Of a stretch of 58,888 nucleotides of DNA, positions 25,045 through 32,589 are shown one piece after another. The notes below the pieces were generated by a model that worked only from the letters and a program-made list of their open reading frames with translations, had not been told where the DNA came from and did not search any database. Source of the stretch: CALFCX01 sp041650595 (GTDB taxonomy: Bacteria > Margulisbacteria > WOR-1 > JAKLHX01); contig JBAZKW010000013.1 of the NCBI GenBank assembly GCA_041650595.1, positions 1-58,888 of the forward strand, given 5' to 3'. The first letter of the stretch is position 1, and each line of letters opens with the position of its first letter. A program made the position numbers and the translations under genes.

Positions 25045-25755
25045 TTATAAGATCTGCCTTTTCATCTTTTTTACTGCTTCCTTTAGACCTGAAAAAACAG
25101 CATCCGCGATGACGGAAAAACCTATATTGAACTCTTCTAAACCATTAATTGAAGCGATAAGTCCGGCATTTTTCAAAGTAAGCCCGTGTCCCGCATTTAC
25201 CCTTAATCCGAGTTTCTTAGCATAAAGCACACAAGATCTGATATTCTTGAATTCGGCTTTTATGTGTCTTTGTGTTTTTGCATTAGCATAACTGCCGGTG
25301 TGTATCTCGATGAATTCGGCACCGGTTTCAGCAGCAGCTTTTACCTGAGAGGCTTTAGGATCTATAAAAAGACTGACCGAAATACCTTTATCCTGAAGCT
25401 TTTTAATGTACTTTTTGAGATAGAGAAGTTGAGATGCGGTATCCAGGCCGCCTTCGGTGGTAACCTCAGCACGTTTTTCCGGTACAAGAGTTACTATATC
25501 CGGTTTCACCCTGAGGGCTATTTTTTGCATTTCAGGTGTTGCGGCCATTTCCATATCGAATCTTTTGACAGCTTTGCGTATATCATAAATGTCTTTGTCC
25601 TGGATATGGCGGCGGTCTTCGCGAAGATGAGCTACTATGCTGTCGGCCCCGGCACGTATACATATTACCGCGGCTTCCACAGGAGAAGGGAGCCCCTCTT
25701 TTCGCGCCTGTCTTAGTGTGGCAATATGGTCGATATTGACCCCGAGTTTAGGCAT
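25045..25755 (-). CDS. pdxJ: Pyridoxine 5'-phosphate synthase
   Basis: The 236-residue TIM-barrel enzyme condenses 1-deoxyxylulose 5-phosphate with aminoacetone 3-phosphate in the DXP-dependent vitamin B6 pathway. The start MPKLGVNIDHIATLRQAR is diagnostic. AHLREDRRHIQDKDI (about 42-56), the catalytic-Glu region EIHTGSYANA (about 148-157) and LRVNAGHGLT (about 188-197) are also present. Length is typical. It heads the operon with the GAF-ANTAR, nfnA, nfnB and purF genes. An extended -10 box 10 bases before the ATG implies a near-leaderless message. Confidence 0.96.
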   Translation of the reverse strand: MPKLGVNIDHIATLRQARKEGLPSPVEAAVICIRAGADSIVAHLREDRRHIQDKDIYDIRKAVKRFDMEMAATPEMQKIALRVKPDIVTLVPEKRAEVTTEGGLDTASQLLYLKKYIKKLQDKGISVSLFIDPKASQVKAAAETGAEFIEIHTGSYANAKTQRHIKAEFKNIRSCVLYAKKLGLRVNAGHGLTLKNAGLIASINGLEEFNIGFSVIADAVFSGLKEAVKKMKRQIL

Positions 25756-25765
25756 TTCTACTGTA

Positions 25766-25774
25766 AATATAGCA
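25766..25774 (-). promoter_or_regulatory. Extended -10 promoter directly upstream of pdxJ
   Basis: TGCTATATT ends 10 bases before the pdxJ ATG, so transcription should begin at or within a few bases of the start codon. It abuts the upstream terminator's T tract. Confidence 0.5.
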
Positions 25775-25804
25775 TAAAAAAAGCCCCCTACGATGAGGGG
25801 GCTT
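25774..25804 (-). terminator. Rho-independent terminator of the 259/198-residue operon
   Basis: A nine-base-pair stem (arms 25781-25789 and 25796-25804, core GCCCCCT/AGGGGGC) with a six-base loop is followed on the minus strand by a run of T. It lies 18 bases after the stop at 25822. Confidence 0.9.
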
Positions 25805-25821
25805 CAACACAACCAAACTAT

Positions 25822-26418
25822 TTAATCAACAATATCTTCATATCCGGAAATTTTCCAATCGTGAAGCTGATTATGCGCTTGAGATGATATGCTTGCCAAA
25901 GGAGCTTTTTCTGCAAGAGCCTTAAAACTATTTACTATTGCATTATTCATTGACTCGCGAACCGCACTGTTCTTGCCGGAATAATCAAACGTTTTCTCTT
26001 GAGGCGCTTTTCCTTTTCTTGCTTTTGGTTTAAGATACATATCCGATAACCAGGTATCATTTCTACTATTATGATCCGGACCCGGCAGCTTACCGTCATG
26101 AATATTTGCAAGGATATTCATAGCAGCCCCATATCTTGACTCGCAAAGGGCTTTTTGTTCAGTATTGAGTCTTTCTGGAACTTTGTAATCTGAAAGGAAT
26201 CGGCTGGCCTTGTCTGTCACATATTTTGCTTGCTCCGGGGATTTTGCCGCAATTTGCAGCAACGCTAGCGAACCGGCGAATATCTTGTCTTCGTCGGTTT
26301 CAACTCCGAAGTTCGATACCATACTATCAACTTCCTTTTTCCAATTACCATTCTGGGATTTCGGAGCTACAACAGGATTAGGAGCCGGCGATCTTCCAAC
26401 ACCTTGCATTCCCGACAT
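25822..26418 (-). CDS. Hypothetical 198-residue protein, second gene of a regulon operon
   Basis: The ATG at 26418 is preceded by GGAGGAAGAAC. The N-terminus (MSGMQGVGRSPAPNPVV) is Pro/Gly-rich and carries no signal peptide. The remainder is predicted helical with no cluster of catalytic-type residues and one Cys. It is co-transcribed with the 259-residue peptidoglycan-binding-like protein and followed by a strong terminator. Unrecognised; the disordered N-terminus resembles those of other products in the sigma-28-like regulon. Confidence 0.78.
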   Translation of the reverse strand: MSGMQGVGRSPAPNPVVAPKSQNGNWKKEVDSMVSNFGVETDEDKIFAGSLALLQIAAKSPEQAKYVTDKASRFLSDYKVPERLNTEQKALCESRYGAAMNILANIHDGKLPGPDHNSRNDTWLSDMYLKPKARKGKAPQEKTFDYSGKNSAVRESMNNAIVNSFKALAEKAPLASISSQAHNQLHDWKISGYEDIVD

Positions 26419-26456
26419 ATGTTCTTCCTCCTTTTTTTACAAATTAGTCCGCGGCT

Positions 26457-27236
26457 TTATTTCAATGTTTTTAGTTCTTGAACAAGAATAGTAATCGTGG
26501 CGGGGCCAACACGATTTCCCTTATCCTCGGTTTTAACTCGGATATCGGTATGCTTATCCTGGAATTCCGCAATCCCTTCTATCAATTTTTCTCTTGTGTC
26601 CTTTTCAACAGCTCCTGGCTTGGAACTTGGAACATAACCCAGTGCCTGCAACGAACCTAACAACAGTAATACGCCTGTATATGGAAGTCGTCCGAACCCA
26701 GCTTTTTCTCTCTCCATAATGTAACTTGAGGAAATATGGGATTCAACCTTTCCTTCATTTGATTTCTTGAGTACGTCATGGATCTCCTGAGTTGCCTCCG
26801 GAATGCGGGTCTTTTCTCCGCCGCTAAAACTAAGGACAAGATCCTCTGCTGAAGTGTTTTTGAATTTATCTTGAATAATACCGTTCACATCTATATACCC
26901 TTTTTCAATCAATTGAACCCATGTTTCATCGGTTAACTTTGCGACAAGGGCAGCTCTTTGGGCTATCTCTTTTGCATCAAGCGCCTTTAGAGAATTTCCG
27001 GGTTTTGGAGGATAGGTTAACGCGGATACAGGAGCTTTTAAATCATTTTTTGAAAGCATTCCAGCTTCTCTGTAGCCAAATTCGTTGCTTATAGATTGTA
27101 TATATGCATAGCCATTATCCTTGCAGTTCCTTGTCGCTATGGGGTTAGGCCTGACTCCTGGAGCAGGTGGCGCATCTTTCTGAGCGGCTGTTGCGACTAC
27201 GTTGGGAAACAGTGATCCTGTGACCGGACTTACCAT
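26457..27236 (-). CDS. Signal-peptide-less protein with C-terminal peptidoglycan-binding-like domain
   Basis: The 259-residue protein starts at an ATG with AAGGAG upstream. Residues 1-35 are Pro/Ala-rich and unstructured, with no Sec signal. Residues of about 190-259 match the PG_binding_1 pattern: a LLLLGSLQALGYVP helix, EKDTREKLIEGIAEFQ, then NRVGPATITILVQEL. Such domains usually bind peptidoglycan outside the cytoplasm, so the lack of a Sec signal implies another export route. Middle part unrecognised. First gene of an operon under promoter 27278-27306. Confidence 0.75.
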   Translation of the reverse strand: MVSPVTGSLFPNVVATAAQKDAPPAPGVRPNPIATRNCKDNGYAYIQSISNEFGYREAGMLSKNDLKAPVSALTYPPKPGNSLKALDAKEIAQRAALVAKLTDETWVQLIEKGYIDVNGIIQDKFKNTSAEDLVLSFSGGEKTRIPEATQEIHDVLKKSNEGKVESHISSSYIMEREKAGFGRLPYTGVLLLLGSLQALGYVPSSKPGAVEKDTREKLIEGIAEFQDKHTDIRVKTEDKGNRVGPATITILVQELKTLK

Positions 27237-27277
27237 AATTTTTACTCCTTACTGGGATTAACTTTGGTCCTATGTTT

Positions 27278-27306
27278 ATATATCGTAATAATCCAGCAAA
27301 AATTGC
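27278..27306 (-). promoter_or_regulatory. Sigma-28-like promoter for the 259/198-residue operon
   Basis: GCAATTTT (27306-27299), 13 bases, CGATATAT (27285-27278), minus strand, about 42 bases before the ATG at 27236. Spacer is one base shorter than in most members. Confidence 0.6.
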
Positions 27307-27315
27307 ATAGATAAT

Positions 27316-28464
27316 TTATTTGCCTTTCATATTATCAGGTTTGTTCAATATGTCAATTCTGACCTTAGTGACCCCTGCCCCTAACAGTCCGATGGATTCC
27401 GCAGCCGCCCGGGAAAGGTCTATTATCCTGCCCGCGATGTAAGGCCCGCGATCAGTCACCCTCACGAGCACGCTTTTTGAATTATCAAGCCGCGTTACCA
27501 GAACCTCGGTACCGAAGGGAAGCGTTTTGTGCGCGGCCGTAAATTCTTCCATGTTGTACCGCTCCCCGCTGGCAGCGCGCCTGCCGTGGAAAAATCCGCC
27601 GTACCATGATGCCTTTCCGTACTGTGTCTTTATCGATCTGATGTTCCCGACCGAAAACGGCTCCACTCCGAACGCTTCCCTGATCTTATTTGCGCGCTCC
27701 AAAGCGATGTTCCAATAATCCTTTTTATAGATCAGTTCTTCTTCCTTTTTGACGACAGAAAGAATAGAATCTCCCAAGCGGACAGAATATTGATTTCCTT
27801 TGGAGATCACCGGCCTGATATCATCGCCGGTCTTTCCCTCAGAAAGCCCCTCTTCCATTGAAAGGGCTATCTCTCTTGCAGAGTCGTATGCGGAAAGGTC
27901 CGGATCGTTCTCGGAAAATCTCATAACGACCCTTCCGTCTACTATGACTTCCGCCTTATCGCCCCATATGTTCCTGCTTACTTCGATATCGTGCCCCCGG
28001 AGCTTTTCGGCCCTAATAATCTCGTCGATCGATCTTTGAGACAGCAACGGTTCACCGAAAGCCCATCTTAGCCGGTTGGCCCAGTTGAAGGCGATCAAAA
28101 GCGGAGGCATGTAGGTATTTATCGTATCTGCAGGCTCCACTGACAAGACTTCTAAGCTTCCGACAAATACAGATGCCCCTTTTGCTGTAGAGACAGGTTC
28201 TGAACTGCCTATAGATATATTCTTTTTAAGGAGATAATTCATTATTGCTGATGTTTTTTCAATCCTATCAAAAGCGGATATGCCTGATTCCGAAGATCCA
28301 TATAGCCGTAAAGCTATTTTCCCGTTCACCAGAAGAGCGGCTACTTCTTTATTTGTCCTGCCAAAAATGCGTGCCGGCACGACTTCAAAACCCTTGCCGA
28401 AAGAGGGTTCAACATATAAGAACAACAAGAAACAAATTATTATCGGTACAAACGTCTTTTTCAT
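27316..28464 (-). CDS. RlpA-family septal/cell-wall protein with Sec signal
   Basis: With the start at 28464 the protein (382 residues) opens with a classical signal peptide, MKKTFVPIIICFLLFLYVEPSFG. An upstream frame extension into ispF would bury it. The middle region contains two weakly similar segments (RANKIREAFG and WANRLRWAFG contexts). The C-terminal domain (about 285-375) is a double-psi beta barrel of the RlpA type: ASWYGGFFHGRRAASGE, LPFGTEVLVTRL, VRVTDRGPYIAGRIIDLS. RlpA proteins bind or cleave denuded peptidoglycan. No lipobox cysteine is seen, so it is probably periplasmic. Last gene of the aroK-aroB-tyrS-ispF operon. Confidence 0.85.
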   Translation of the reverse strand: MKKTFVPIIICFLLFLYVEPSFGKGFEVVPARIFGRTNKEVAALLVNGKIALRLYGSSESGISAFDRIEKTSAIMNYLLKKNISIGSSEPVSTAKGASVFVGSLEVLSVEPADTINTYMPPLLIAFNWANRLRWAFGEPLLSQRSIDEIIRAEKLRGHDIEVSRNIWGDKAEVIVDGRVVMRFSENDPDLSAYDSAREIALSMEEGLSEGKTGDDIRPVISKGNQYSVRLGDSILSVVKKEEELIYKKDYWNIALERANKIREAFGVEPFSVGNIRSIKTQYGKASWYGGFFHGRRAASGERYNMEEFTAAHKTLPFGTEVLVTRLDNSKSVLVRVTDRGPYIAGRIIDLSRAAAESIGLLGAGVTKVRIDILNKPDNMKGK

Positions 28465-28481
28465 ATCTTTTAAAAAGTGGT

Positions 28482-28958
28482 TTAGTTTGTGGATTGCACG
28501 AGGCAAACTGCCTGTGCCGATATAGCCTTGCCCCGACCTATATAACCAAGTTTGTCCTGGGTCTTGGCCTTTACATTAACGCTCGAGGGCGATAGTTTCA
28601 ATGTTTTTGCTATTGCCGCAGCCATGATATCGGTATAGGGAGTAAGACGGGGTTCCTGGGCGATCACGGTAGAATCTATATTCACTATTTTGTATTTTTT
28701 TTGTTTGATAAGAGCGGCTACCTTTTCAAGCAGCTTTATGCTCGAAATATCCTTATATTTTGGGTTGCCGGTAGGAAAATGGGAGCCAATATCTCCGGCT
28801 GCCGCCGCGCCTAATATAGAGTCAATAATTGCATGGACCAGGACATCGGCATCCGAATACCCGGCCAGCCCTTTTTTGAAAGGTATATTGATCCCGCCAA
28901 GGATGAGCTTTCTCCCCCTAACCAGCTTATGCACATCCCAGCCTATCCCTATCCGCAT
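28482..28958 (-). CDS. ispF: 2-C-methyl-D-erythritol 2,4-cyclodiphosphate synthase
   Basis: The 158-residue enzyme of the non-mevalonate isoprenoid pathway converts CDP-methylerythritol phosphate to the cyclodiphosphate. The start MRIGIGWDVHKLV carries the metal-binding Asp-Val-His. SDADVLVHAIIDSILGAAAAGDIG (quoted in part: SDADVLVHAIIDSILGA) and SHFPTGN are present, and AKTQDKLGYIGRGKAISA (about 130-147) is the C-terminal signature. It overlaps the end of tyrS by ten bases, consistent with coupled translation. Confidence 0.96.
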   Translation of the reverse strand: MRIGIGWDVHKLVRGRKLILGGINIPFKKGLAGYSDADVLVHAIIDSILGAAAAGDIGSHFPTGNPKYKDISSIKLLEKVAALIKQKKYKIVNIDSTVIAQEPRLTPYTDIMAAAIAKTLKLSPSSVNVKAKTQDKLGYIGRGKAISAQAVCLVQSTN

Positions 28959-30157
28959 ATTACCCTCGCATATTTCCTTTTGCCCACGCTCAACAGTTTT
29001 TCGGAAGTAATTTCCACAAGCATGTTTTCGTCGATCACTTTTTCCTCGTCAAGCTTTACACCGCCGCCTTTTATCATGCGCTTAGCTTCTCCAACGGACT
29101 CAAGCAGACCTGCCGCGGCAATCAATTTGGGAAGAGAGATCTTTCCGCCGCTTAATTGATTTTTGGCTATTTTAATTAGAGGGATATTTTCCGGCAGTTT
29201 GTTTTCCTTAAAAACCGAGTCGAATTCCCCTTCCGATTTTGAAGCGGCATCTTTTCCGTAAAACTGCTCAACAAAGATCTTTGCAAGATTGCTTTTGGCT
29301 TTTTTCGGATGCACTTTACCGGACTTGAGGTCTTTTTTGAGTTCCGCTATCTTTTCCTGCGTCAAATCGGTCAAAAGCTCGTAGTACTTTATCATAAGGC
29401 AATCGGGTATGGACATCGTTTTTCCGTACATGTCTTTGGCGGTATCCGTAAAACCTATATAATTACCATAACTTTTGCTCATCTTGAGCTTTCCGTCCGT
29501 GCCTTCCAGAAGCGGCATAGTGATAACCGTTTGTTGTTCTTTGCCGTAAGACTTTTGAAGTTCTCTGCCCACCAAAAGATTAAATATCTGGTCGTGCCCG
29601 CCAAGCTCAACATCGGCCTCAAGCTCCACGGAATCATATCCCTGCATCAGCGGATACAGGAATTCGATTATGCTTATTTCTTTGTTGTTCCTGAACCTGT
29701 CCTTAAAATCAGCCCGCTCCAGCATCCTTGCAACCGAATATTGGCTCATCAGGCGCATGATAGAAACAAGGTCCATCTTTGAAAGCCATGTACTGTTATA
29801 AACGATCTTTGTTTTTTTTGGGTCCAGAATCTTAAAGATCTGGTCCTGATAGGTTAGCGCATTGCGCTCAACGTCTTCTTTTGTCAGGGGCTTGCGAGTT
29901 TCGGACTTGCCTGACGGATCCCCTATCATGCCTGTAAAGTCACCGATAAGAAAAATTATCTCGTGTCCAAGGTCCTGAAAAGCTTTGAGTTTTCTCAAGA
30001 CGACCAGATGCCCCAGATGAAGGTCGGGAGCGGAAGGATCGGCACCAAATTTGACTTTGAGCTTCTTGCCGTCTTTTAGTCTTTTAATAAGGTCTTCCTC
30101 GCCGACAAAATCGGCAGTACCCCTTTTAAATAGCTCTATCTGCGATCTTATATCCAT
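28949..30157 (-). CDS. tyrS: Tyrosyl-tRNA synthetase
   Basis: The 402-residue class I synthetase charges tRNA-Tyr. The HIGH-like motif is HLGHL in FGADPSAPDLHLGHLVVL (about 38-55) and the KMSKS motif is LKMSKSYGN (about 229-237). The C-terminal S4-like RNA-binding domain covers about 335-402 (KLIAAAGLLESVGEAKRMIK). Length fits the TyrZ-type branch. No T-box leader is visible because the gene follows aroB with only three bases between. Confidence 0.96.
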   Translation of the reverse strand: MDIRSQIELFKRGTADFVGEEDLIKRLKDGKKLKVKFGADPSAPDLHLGHLVVLRKLKAFQDLGHEIIFLIGDFTGMIGDPSGKSETRKPLTKEDVERNALTYQDQIFKILDPKKTKIVYNSTWLSKMDLVSIMRLMSQYSVARMLERADFKDRFRNNKEISIIEFLYPLMQGYDSVELEADVELGGHDQIFNLLVGRELQKSYGKEQQTVITMPLLEGTDGKLKMSKSYGNYIGFTDTAKDMYGKTMSIPDCLMIKYYELLTDLTQEKIAELKKDLKSGKVHPKKAKSNLAKIFVEQFYGKDAASKSEGEFDSVFKENKLPENIPLIKIAKNQLSGGKISLPKLIAAAGLLESVGEAKRMIKGGGVKLDEEKVIDENMLVEITSEKLLSVGKRKYARVICG

Positions 30158-30160
30158 TGT

Positions 30161-31282
30161 TTATTTTGTGCCTATCTGTTTCAGCACTTCTCTTACTACC
30201 TTTATCGGGATATCGTTCCTGATGACAACGGAGCCCACTGTCCTTGGAAGTACAAATAATATTTTCCCGTCGCGCACTTTTTTGTCCAGGATCAGCTTTG
30301 CGATAATATCCTCCGATTCAAGCCCTTTTATCTCTGTCGGAAGCCCAACGGAAGAAAGGAGAGCTTCGAGCCTTTTTACGACGTCTTCCCTGCACAATTT
30401 CAACTTAAGCGATATTCTTGAAGCTGCCAGCATTCCCACGGCCACAGCCTGTCCGTGCGTGATCCCTTTGTAATCGTTCAGAGCTTCTATAGCGTGGCCT
30501 ATCGTATGACCAAAATTAAGGAGCATTCTTGGCCCTTTTGTCTCTTTTTCGTCGCTTGCAACAACTCCTATTTTTATCCCGGCTGACCTGCTCACGATCT
30601 GTTCCCATACGCCCAAAAGATCTTTAAACTCCTTGGGGTTTGTCAGTCTCGGATTTTTTATACCGAGCATCTGTTTTTCTACAAAGGAAAAAAGCGCCGC
30701 ATCTTTTATAATGCCGTATTTGATGACTTCGGCAAGCCCGTTGCGTATTTCTGAAGGAGGAAGAGTGATAAGCGCGGCAACATCGGCAAAAACGAGTTTG
30801 GGCTGATAGAAAGCTCCCACTATATTCTTTGCTTCTTCCAAATTTACTGCTGTTTTGCCGCCGATACTCGCATCCACCTGGGCAAGCAAGGTAGTAGGCA
30901 CCTGTACAAAATCAATACCTCTCATATAGGTAGCTGCGACAAACCCGGAAAGGTCCCCCACGACCCCTCCGCCGAGTGCGATCACTGTTGAATCGCGGTG
31001 GACTTTGATATCCAGGAATTTTTTATAAAGTTTTTTCGCCAGCTCAAGGCTTTTCACCTTTTCTCCGGAAGGGATAGCGATTATATCGGATTTAAAACCG
31101 CTGGATCTGAGAGAATGTTTTATCACGGCCCCATAGATACGGGAGACTGTAGTGTCACAGATCACAACCACGCGACGGGGAAGTTTTGCTTCGGCAAGGT
31201 ATTTGCCGAGTTTTGGAAGTATTTCCTGGCCTATTACTATTTCGCTTGTACAGTGTTTAAGCGCCAAACGGAGCTTCTTCAT
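30161..31282 (-). CDS. aroB: 3-dehydroquinate synthase
   Basis: The 373-residue NAD-dependent enzyme forms 3-dehydroquinate from DAHP in the shikimate pathway. GGGVVGDLSGFVAATYMRG (about 103-121), VPTTLLAQVDASIGGKTAVN and zinc-ligand segments NFGHTIGHAIE and HGQAVAVGM are all present. Ten bases separate it from aroK, and this gap holds TGATATAAT ending eight bases before the ATG, so aroB may also have its own leaderless transcript. Pairing of aroK and aroB is common. Confidence 0.97.
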   Translation of the reverse strand: MKKLRLALKHCTSEIVIGQEILPKLGKYLAEAKLPRRVVVICDTTVSRIYGAVIKHSLRSSGFKSDIIAIPSGEKVKSLELAKKLYKKFLDIKVHRDSTVIALGGGVVGDLSGFVAATYMRGIDFVQVPTTLLAQVDASIGGKTAVNLEEAKNIVGAFYQPKLVFADVAALITLPPSEIRNGLAEVIKYGIIKDAALFSFVEKQMLGIKNPRLTNPKEFKDLLGVWEQIVSRSAGIKIGVVASDEKETKGPRMLLNFGHTIGHAIEALNDYKGITHGQAVAVGMLAASRISLKLKLCREDVVKRLEALLSSVGLPTEIKGLESEDIIAKLILDKKVRDGKILFVLPRTVGSVVIRNDIPIKVVREVLKQIGTK

Positions 31283-31290
31283 ACCCTAAA

Positions 31291-31299
31291 ATTATATCA
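31291..31299 (-). promoter_or_regulatory. Extended -10 promoter directly upstream of aroB
   Basis: TGATATAAT overlaps the aroK stop codon and ends eight bases before the aroB ATG. This geometry predicts a leaderless aroB mRNA from an internal promoter. Confidence 0.5.
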
Positions 31300-31810
31300 C
31301 AGAAGCTATTTTGCGGACCGCTTGAGACAAACCAAGAGAACTTGTGTCTATCGAAATATGAGAACTTTTCTTGTAGAGAGAATCCCTAAATTTAAGCATT
31401 TCTCTTATCTTTTTCATCCTTTTGCTTTTTTCTCTAATATTCAGAAGCGGTCTTTGTTTAAGAGAGCCCAGTCTGCTGTTTATTATTTCGGGAGATGCTT
31501 TTAACCAAATGACGACTCCGAGCTTTCTCAACAAAGCCCTGTTAGCCGGCTTGATCACTATCCCTCCGCCGCAGGAAATGACCATATTTTTTTTGCCTTT
31601 CAACGACTTAAGAACCAGGGTTTCCAGCCGTCTAAAATGATCTTCTCCTTTTTCTTTGAATATTGCTTTTATCTTTTGTTTGGCTCTTTTCTCCACAAGA
31701 GTATCGGTCGAGACATATTTCGCTTTAAGTTTTTTTGCAAGCACCTTCCCTACCGCGGTCTTGCCCGTGGCCATAAAACCGATGAGGATAAGGTTGTCGG
31801 TTCTTTTCAT
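31292..31810 (-). CDS. aroK: Shikimate kinase
   Basis: The 172-residue P-loop kinase phosphorylates shikimate. Walker A reads GFMATGKTAVGK (about 11-22), DTLVEKR (about 36-42) binds shikimate/Mg, and ISCGGGIVIKP (about 79-89) is the typical second glycine motif. RQRPLL-like LKQRPLLNIR (about 117-126) forms the lid. It lies directly downstream of tRNA-Arg on the same strand and may be co-transcribed with it. Confidence 0.95.
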   Translation of the reverse strand: MKRTDNLILIGFMATGKTAVGKVLAKKLKAKYVSTDTLVEKRAKQKIKAIFKEKGEDHFRRLETLVLKSLKGKKNMVISCGGGIVIKPANRALLRKLGVVIWLKASPEIINSRLGSLKQRPLLNIREKSKRMKKIREMLKFRDSLYKKSSHISIDTSSLGLSQAVRKIASVI

Positions 31811-31825
31811 ATCATAATTTATATC

Positions 31826-31899
31826 TGCCCCCGGCGTGAGTCGAACACGCGGCCTGCGGTTTAGGAAACCGTCGCTCTATCCATCTGAGCTACGGGGGC
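31826..31899 (-). tRNA. tRNA-Arg (anticodon CCT)
   Basis: The minus strand folds into a complete cloverleaf: acceptor arms GCCCCCG/CGGGGGC, D arm around AGCTCAGATGGATAGAGC, anticodon loop TTCCTAA (anticodon CCT, reading AGG) and T arm with GTTCGACTC. A 3' discriminator A follows and CCA is not encoded. Confidence 0.95.
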
Positions 31900-31935
31900 A
31901 CTTGAATTAATTTTACATTAGTTAGACTCTGCTAT

Positions 31936-31965
31936 GCAAGTTTCATCCAGCGGAGCACGATAGAA
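31936..31965 (+). promoter_or_regulatory. Sigma-28-like promoter for the 88-residue/ArsR operon
   Basis: GCAAGTTT (31936-31943), 14 bases, CGATAGAA (31958-31965) on the plus strand, 23 bases before the ATG at 31989. A textbook match to the window's nine-member set. Confidence 0.7.
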
Positions 31966-31988
31966 ATACATAGAAGGAGCTCTAAAAC

Positions 31989-32255
31989 ATGATGGATGAC
32001 ATACATGTTCCTAAAGAAAGATTTCTCATAGACTATTTTGAGAAAAGAAAAAGCCCTAAAGAAACCGAACACGAACAAAAGCGTTTTGACGACATATTGA
32101 ACAAGATACAGCTCAAAGTCGATAAAAAAGACCTCGAAAGCCTTTCAAGCATGGCGCCGGCGGAAGCGGAGAAAAAGATCGATTCTTTAACTTCCGATGA
32201 GACCGCTTCCATAGTCAAAGAAACCATAGAAAAACTCCGTTCGGAGAATGAATAA
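31989..32255 (+). CDS. Small charged hypothetical protein, 88 residues, upstream of an ArsR-type regulator
   Basis: GAAGGAG precedes the ATG pair at 31989/31992. The protein is strongly charged and helical (Lys/Glu/Asp/Ser-rich) with no cysteine, signal or membrane segment. The last 40 residues (about 46-88) have a helix-turn-helix-like periodicity, but no known domain was recognised. It is two bases from the ArsR-type gene and under a sigma-28-like promoter, so it may be a regulator such as an anti-sigma or co-repressor. The FlgM anti-sigma motif is not visible. Confidence 0.75.
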   Translation: MMDDIHVPKERFLIDYFEKRKSPKETEHEQKRFDDILNKIQLKVDKKDLESLSSMAPAEAEKKIDSLTSDETASIVKETIEKLRSENE

Positions 32256-32257
32256 AA

Positions 32258-32572
32258 ATGAAACTGCTTAAAGAAAAGTACATAAAATATCTGGAAATTC
32301 TCGGCAACGAGGAAAGGATGAAGATGCTCGAGCTTTTGGCCCGCAAAGAAATGAGCGTACAGGAGATAAACAGCCATTTTTTTGCTTCCCAACCGACTAT
32401 CTCGTACCATCTTGCGCTTCTCAAAAGTATCGGCTTCATATCATCCCGCAAAAGCGGGAAGTTTATGTATTATTCTTTTGAGACGGAGAACACAAAAAAA
32501 TATCTAAAGAAATTTGTCAGGGATTTTGCTTTTTCGATGGACAGGATCAGAACAAAAGAACTGAAGTTCTGA
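32258..32572 (+). CDS. ArsR-family winged-helix transcriptional regulator
   Basis: The 104-residue protein has the ArsR fold: an N-terminal helix with GNEERMKMLELLARKEM, a recognition region SVQEINSHFFASQPTISYHL (about 35-54) and a beta wing with SSRKSGKFMYYSF. The metal-binding ELCVCDL box of ArsR/SmtB sensors is absent, so it is not a classical metal sensor. It sits in an operon that itself carries the sigma-28-like promoter, which makes it a candidate feedback repressor of that regulon; targets are unknown. Confidence 0.85.
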   Translation: MKLLKEKYIKYLEILGNEERMKMLELLARKEMSVQEINSHFFASQPTISYHLALLKSIGFISSRKSGKFMYYSFETENTKKYLKKFVRDFAFSMDRIRTKELKF

Positions 32573-32589
32573 AGAGCTGAAGAATACAA

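Noticed and set aside
28482..28506. rlpA start within ispF (28506)
   Set aside because: It would put 14 polar residues before a clear signal peptide; the start at 28464 places the signal peptide at the N-terminus.
31989..32255. 88-residue protein as FlgM anti-sigma factor
   Set aside because: Size and context would fit, but the conserved C-terminal FlgM helices could not be recognised, so it is left unnamed.
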